Part shown: in pieces, positions 60,293-64,000 of the stretch
Layout of the letters: each line of letters opens with the position of its first letter
How positions within the stretch are numbered: the first letter of the stretch is position 1
Source: an uncultured Pelagibacteraceae bacterium
Lineage (GTDB): Bacteria > Pseudomonadota > Alphaproteobacteria > Pelagibacterales > Pelagibacteraceae
NCBI GenBank assembly: GCA_902625035.1
Contig: CACNZK010000002.1
Location: forward strand, 49,599 to 113,598
Length of the DNA stretch: 64,000 nucleotides
Reading direction: 5' to 3'
Notes under the pieces: model-generated
Databases searched by the model: none
What the model saw: the letters and a program-made list of their open reading frames with translations, nothing else
What the model was told of the DNA's origin: nothing
Translations under genes and position numbers: made by a program

Positions 60293-61124
60293 AGTCAAAA
60301 AATTTTAAATCTTTTTTATAATATTCGTTCATCTTCTTTATCATGCTTTCATCAAGATTTTTTTTCCAGTTATTTTCTGGTCCTTGATAAAAGAATTTTA
60401 TTTTTCTGTTGTCTTTCAAAGAATATACATTTTCTCCAAACTTGCCCTCATTTTCTATGTTTTGGAGACTTTTAAAGTTAGTTGTATCGATAGCATTTTT
60501 TAGCTTATTTTTATCAATTTTATTATCAAATCTCATTAAGGTATTAACAAAAGTTACTAACTTTTCAAAAGTTTGAGTTGGATTTTTAACCATATCTTCA
60601 TATCTAATTATTATTTTTCTTAAAGATTTGTTGCTTAACCATGATTGATAATTAATCCTCCAAGAGTTAACAATATTTGTTTTTGCGTAGTTTTTTAAAT
60701 GAGGATAATCATCTAATACTTTATTTTCGTCTTGCATGAATTTTAATGCTTTCTCGTAATTTTCTAAATCATTGTGATTTTTAACTGATGTGATTACATT
60801 TCTTGGATCTCTGATGATATAAATAACTCCTAAGGTATATTCAGGTTTTGTAAAGTCGTTTCCAAATGCAGTTATTAGAGAGTTATGAGTTTTTAAAAAC
60901 TTTACTTTTTTTTGATCACGAATATCCTTTTGTGAACTTTCCCAATGTTTATGAATTTCACCCTGTTTAACTTTTTCTTTAAAGAACTGCTTATTTGGAT
61001 AGTCTTCTATTAAGTTCAACTTGTTAATATCAAAAATCCCATTATCACAAAAATAATAAGCAGTGAGAAAAGATCTTACCCAAGTATTTCCACTTTTTGG
61101 ATATGAAGCAATCCAGATAATCAT
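60282..61124 (-). CDS. Sulfotransferase-domain protein (copy 2)
   Basis: A 280-residue PAPS-dependent sulfotransferase-type protein, paralogous to the gene at 20106-20954. It has IASYPKSGNTWVRSF (5'-phosphosulfate loop, residues 5-19), VKFLKTHNSL, VIYIIRDPRNVITS (3'-phosphate motif), WRINYQSW, IIRYEDM and YQGPENNWKKNL. The acceptor is unknown; cell-surface glycans or lipids are possible. It separates dnaJ from dapB, genes often adjacent in alphaproteobacteria, so it looks like an inserted gene. Confidence 0.88.
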   Translation of the reverse strand: MIIWIASYPKSGNTWVRSFLTAYYFCDNGIFDINKLNLIEDYPNKQFFKEKVKQGEIHKHWESSQKDIRDQKKVKFLKTHNSLITAFGNDFTKPEYTLGVIYIIRDPRNVITSVKNHNDLENYEKALKFMQDENKVLDDYPHLKNYAKTNIVNSWRINYQSWLSNKSLRKIIIRYEDMVKNPTQTFEKLVTFVNTLMRFDNKIDKNKLKNAIDTTNFKSLQNIENEGKFGENVYSLKDNRKIKFFYQGPENNWKKNLDESMIKKMNEYYKKDLKFFDYEN

Positions 61125-61195
61125 ATTTATTTATTAAACTAGGTATTAATTATTTCAACTTAAATATTATTTTTGATGAACTAAAGTTGAATATC

Positions 61196-62332
61196 TTAAC
61201 TTTTCCAAAAATCTTTTGCTTTTTGAAAAAATTTTTTGATACTTGGATTAGATTTATCGTTTTCTATTTCCCTAAATTTTTCTAAAAGACTTCTTTGTTC
61301 TTTATTTAAATACACTGGAACTTCGGTTTTAATTTGCACATACAAATCTCCAAAATCTCCTCTCCGCATAAAAGGCATACCTTTGCCCTTCAACCTAAAT
61401 TGTTTACCATCTTGAGTTCCATCAGGTATTTTTATTTTTGCTTTTTTACCATCTATTGTTGGAATTTCTATTGTTGTACCAAGCGCAGCATCTGCTATTG
61501 AAATTGGAAACTCAAAGAATAAATTTACATCTGATCTTTTAAATAATTCATGAGACTTTACATTAATGAATAAATATAAATCACCACTTGCTCCACCCCT
61601 CGTTCCCGCCTCACCTTTTCCAGCAAGTCTAATTCTTGTACCATCATCAACCCCTTTTGGTATTGTGACAGATACTTTTTTTGAGGTTTGAGTATTTCCT
61701 TGTCCATTACAGTCTGAGCAAGGATTGGTTATTTCTTCTCCACTCCCAGCACACTGAGGACATGTTTGTTGAACTGTAAAAAACCCCTGATTAGATCTTA
61801 CTCTTCCGTTTCCTCCACAGTAAGTACATCTGTCAGGACTTGACCCAGGTTTAGATCCATTTCCTTTACACGTGTTACATTTTTCTGATGTCGAAAATTG
61901 TATATTTTGCTTCTTCCCTGTGAAAGCTTCTTCTAATGTAATTGATAAATCATATCTAAGATCTGAGCCTCTATTATTTGAATTTCTTCCTCTTGAGCTC
62001 CTTCTTCCACCTCCAAAATCGCCAAAAAAATCTTCAAATATGTCTGAAAAATCTGCACCGCTGAATCCACCAAAACCTCCAAATCCACCTTGCCCGCCAC
62101 CACCATTTTCAAAGGCAGCGTGACCAAAGTTATCGTAATTCTCTTTTTTTGATTTATCGGAAAGAATACCGTAAGCCTCACTAGCTTCCTTAAATTTTTC
62201 TTCGGCTCCTTTATCGCCTGGATTTTTATCTGGATGATATTTTACAGCTAACTTTCTATATGCAGATTTTAATTCTTCGGGGGATGCGCTTTTGTTTACA
62301 CCGAGGACGTCATAATAATCTCTTTTTGCCAT
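61196..62332 (-). CDS. dnaJ: Chaperone protein DnaJ
   Basis: DnaJ stimulates DnaK ATPase and hands it unfolded clients. The 378-residue protein has the J domain (residues 1-70) with HPD at 33-35, a Gly/Phe-rich stretch (about 74-125), and four zinc repeats of CxxCxGxG type ([32 protein letters not shown]). These are followed by the client-binding domains with [22 protein letters not shown]. It follows dnaK after 27 bases on the minus strand. Heat-shock control would come from the promoter of dnaK, outside the window. Confidence 0.98.
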   Translation of the reverse strand: MAKRDYYDVLGVNKSASPEELKSAYRKLAVKYHPDKNPGDKGAEEKFKEASEAYGILSDKSKKENYDNFGHAAFENGGGGQGGFGGFGGFSGADFSDIFEDFFGDFGGGRRSSRGRNSNNRGSDLRYDLSITLEEAFTGKKQNIQFSTSEKCNTCKGNGSKPGSSPDRCTYCGGNGRVRSNQGFFTVQQTCPQCAGSGEEITNPCSDCNGQGNTQTSKKVSVTIPKGVDDGTRIRLAGKGEAGTRGGASGDLYLFINVKSHELFKRSDVNLFFEFPISIADAALGTTIEIPTIDGKKAKIKIPDGTQDGKQFRLKGKGMPFMRRGDFGDLYVQIKTEVPVYLNKEQRSLLEKFREIENDKSNPSIKKFFQKAKDFWKS

Positions 62333-62359
62333 TTGATACCCCGGACAGATAAATGTATG

Positions 62360-64000
62360 TTAAGCGCTCTTTTCTTTATTCTCGTCTTTTACTTCCTCAA
62401 AATCAGCATCAACAACATTATCCTCTTTTTTTCCTTTATCATCTTTACCATCATCTTTATCAGAATCTGGTTTTGTATTTTGTTGTGATTTATATATTGC
62501 TTCTCCAAGTTTCATTGAAGCCTGAACTAATGTCTCAGTTTTTTTCTTAATATCATCTGTGTTTTCACCTTTAAGAGCCTCTTTTAGTTGACTTGAAGCA
62601 TCCTCAATAGCTTTTTTGTCAGCTTCAGACACTTTAGAACCATGCTCTTTAAGATTTTTATCTGTTGAGTGAATTAAGGTATCTGCTTGATTCCTTACAT
62701 CTACAGACTCTCTTTTCTTTTTATCAGCTTCTTTATTAGCCTCAGCATCTTTTACCATTTTTTCAATTTCTTCATCGCTTAGTCCGCCTGAAGCTTGAAT
62801 TTGAATTTTTTGTTCTTTTCCAGTACCCTTATCTTTCGCTGAAACATTAACAATACCATTCGCATCAATATCAAATGTAACTTCAATTTGAGGAACACCT
62901 CTAGGCGCAGGTGCAATTCCAACAAGCTCGAAGTTTCCTAAAATTTTATTATCAGCTGCCATCTCTCTTTCACCTTGCAACACTCTAATAGAGACAGCAG
63001 GTTGATTATCTTCAGCAGTTGAGAATACTTGACTTTTTTTAGTAGGAATTGTTGTGTTTTTCTCAATTAATTTTGTAGAAACTCCACCTAAAGTCTCAAT
63101 ACCTAAAGAAAGAGGCGTTACATCTAATAATAATACATCCTTCACATCACCTTGAAGAACACCTGCTTGAATTGCAGCACCCATTGCTACAACTTCATCA
63201 GGATTAACACTTTTATTAGGCTCTTTTCCAAAGAAATTTTTAACTTCTTCTATTACTTTAGGCATTCTGGTCATACCACCAACCATTACAACTTCATCAA
63301 TTTCATTAGCAGTGATACCAGCATCTTTTAATGCAGTTTTACACGGTGGCATTGTTCTAGCTATAAGATCTTCAACTAACGCCTCAAGTTTAGCTCTTGT
63401 AAGTTTTAAATTAATATGTTTTGGACCAGTTTTGTCAGCTGTAATAAATGGCAAATTAATATCAGTTTGCTCAGCTGAGGATAGTTCAATCTTAGCTTTT
63501 TCTGCTGCTTCTTTTAATCTCTGAAGAGCAAGTTTATCTGATTTCAAATCTATTCCATTATCTTTTTTAAACTCTGCAATTAAATATTCAACTACAGAAT
63601 TATCAAAATCTTCACCACCTAAGAATGTATCTCCATTAGTTGATTTAACTTCAAAAACTCCATCACCAAGTTCAAGTATTGAAACATCAAATGTTCCACC
63701 ACCTAAGTCATAAACTGCAATTTTCTTATTTTGTTTTTTATCTAAACCATAAGCTAATGATGCAGCAGTAGGTTCATTTATAATTCTTAAAACTTCTAGA
63801 CCTGCAATTTTTCCAGCGTCCTTTGTTGCTTGTCTTTGAGCATCATTAAAGTATGCAGGAACAGTAATTACAGCTTTTGTAACAGCTTGGCCTAAATATT
63901 TTTCTGCCGTTTCTTTCATTTTTTGTAAAATAAAAGCTGAGATCTGAGAAGGAGAGTATTTTTCCCCTTTAGATTCTATCCACGCATCACCTTTTTCTGA
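62360..64000 (-). CDS. dnaK: Chaperone protein DnaK (Hsp70), 5' end outside the window
   Basis: DnaK is the main Hsp70. 546 C-terminal residues are visible; roughly the first hundred lie beyond 64000. The visible part starts [20 protein letters not shown], then has [51 protein letters not shown], the [14 protein letters not shown] segment, the linker [19 protein letters not shown] and the substrate-binding domain. It ends with an acidic lid tail. The reading frame stays open to the window edge, so an internal Met at 63919 is not the start. Confidence 0.98.
   Translation of the reverse strand, partial: SEKGDAWIESKGEKYSPSQISAFILQKMKETAEKYLGQAVTKAVITVPAYFNDAQRQATKDAGKIAGLEVLRIINEPTAASLAYGLDKKQNKKIAVYDLGGGTFDVSILELGDGVFEVKSTNGDTFLGGEDFDNSVVEYLIAEFKKDNGIDLKSDKLALQRLKEAAEKAKIELSSAEQTDINLPFITADKTGPKHINLKLTRAKLEALVEDLIARTMPPCKTALKDAGITANEIDEVVMVGGMTRMPKVIEEVKNFFGKEPNKSVNPDEVVAMGAAIQAGVLQGDVKDVLLLDVTPLSLGIETLGGVSTKLIEKNTTIPTKKSQVFSTAEDNQPAVSIRVLQGEREMAADNKILGNFELVGIAPAPRGVPQIEVTFDIDANGIVNVSAKDKGTGKEQKIQIQASGGLSDEEIEKMVKDAEANKEADKKKRESVDVRNQADTLIHSTDKNLKEHGSKVSEADKKAIEDASSQLKEALKGENTDDIKKKTETLVQASMKLGEAIYKSQQNTKPDSDKDDGKDDKGKKEDNVVDADFEEVKDENKEKSA

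Noticed and set aside
61872..62123. Pro-rich plus-strand frame inside dnaJ
   Set aside because: Antisense of the Gly/Phe-rich region; the Pro runs are the complement of Gly codons.
1..64000. CRISPR arrays, transposons, prophage or integrase genes
   Set aside because: No regularly spaced repeats, terminal inverted repeats with transposase, or phage-type genes were seen on either strand.

Overview
The window is AT-rich, gene-dense DNA from a streamlined marine alphaproteobacterium, most likely SAR11 / Pelagibacterales. I infer this from the base composition, spacers of a few bases or short overlaps between most genes, the alphaproteobacterial gene order hslVU-his and hemE-rho-mnmE-mnmG-rsmG-parAB, and the very short proteins. 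About 78 protein genes and one tRNA are visible. I see no rRNA, transposon, prophage, integrase or CRISPR array. The longest stretch without a gene is 281 bases (39945-40225), and I read it as the replication origin.

Layout. 1-4544: a partial photolyase/cryptochrome-like gene, divergent from an SDR, a heme-oxygenase-like monooxygenase, a periplasmic PQQ-type sugar dehydrogenase and an EamA exporter. 4549-8903 (minus): two small membrane proteins, folD, YggT, an MscS channel, hemD and hemC. 8959-15394: tsaD, an EVE protein, acetyl-CoA synthetase with a very basic N-terminal tail, an unknown convergent gene, and a two-gene sodium/solute symporter closed by a terminator. 15427-20052: YggT-like, rpe, heparinase-like, purH, phhB and tRNA-Gly. 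20106-25429: sulfotransferase, Lon-N domain, ubiquinone hydroxylase, ftsK and a LolA-like gene. 25426-29282: malate-CoA ligase-like pair and malyl-CoA lyase with HIT and GNAT genes. 29367-34636: hisB-H-A-F-E facing hslVU.

34631-53872 is the origin-proximal region. Smr, Tim44, fxsA, secB, dnaQ, coaE, aroE, maf and ppsR lie on one side. hemE, hemH, hemG, rho, mnmE, mnmG, rsmG, parA and parB lie on the other. The two sides read away from the ppsR-hemE gap, which carries two perfect DnaA boxes and four near matches. A parS palindrome sits inside rsmG. Then follow holA, lptE and leuS. 53884-64000: DUF3576 lipoprotein, a strongly signalled porin, a ThiE-like gene and yggS with overlapping divergent starts, an L,D-transpeptidase, an orphan OmpR-type regulator, a PfkB kinase, nth, dapB, a second sulfotransferase, dnaJ and a 5'-truncated dnaK.

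How the genes work together. The best-supported systems are replication and segregation (oriC, parS, ParA, ParB, FtsK, DnaQ, HolA), late heme synthesis on both sides of the origin (HemC, HemD; HemE, HemG, HemH), protein quality control (HslVU, DnaKJ, SecB, Lon-N), histidine synthesis, and two-carbon metabolism (Acs, symporter, malate-CoA ligase, malyl-CoA lyase). Most of the window is core genome. The novelty I can support lies in unusual versions of familiar proteins and in the fine structure of the origin, not in an obvious unknown multigene system.
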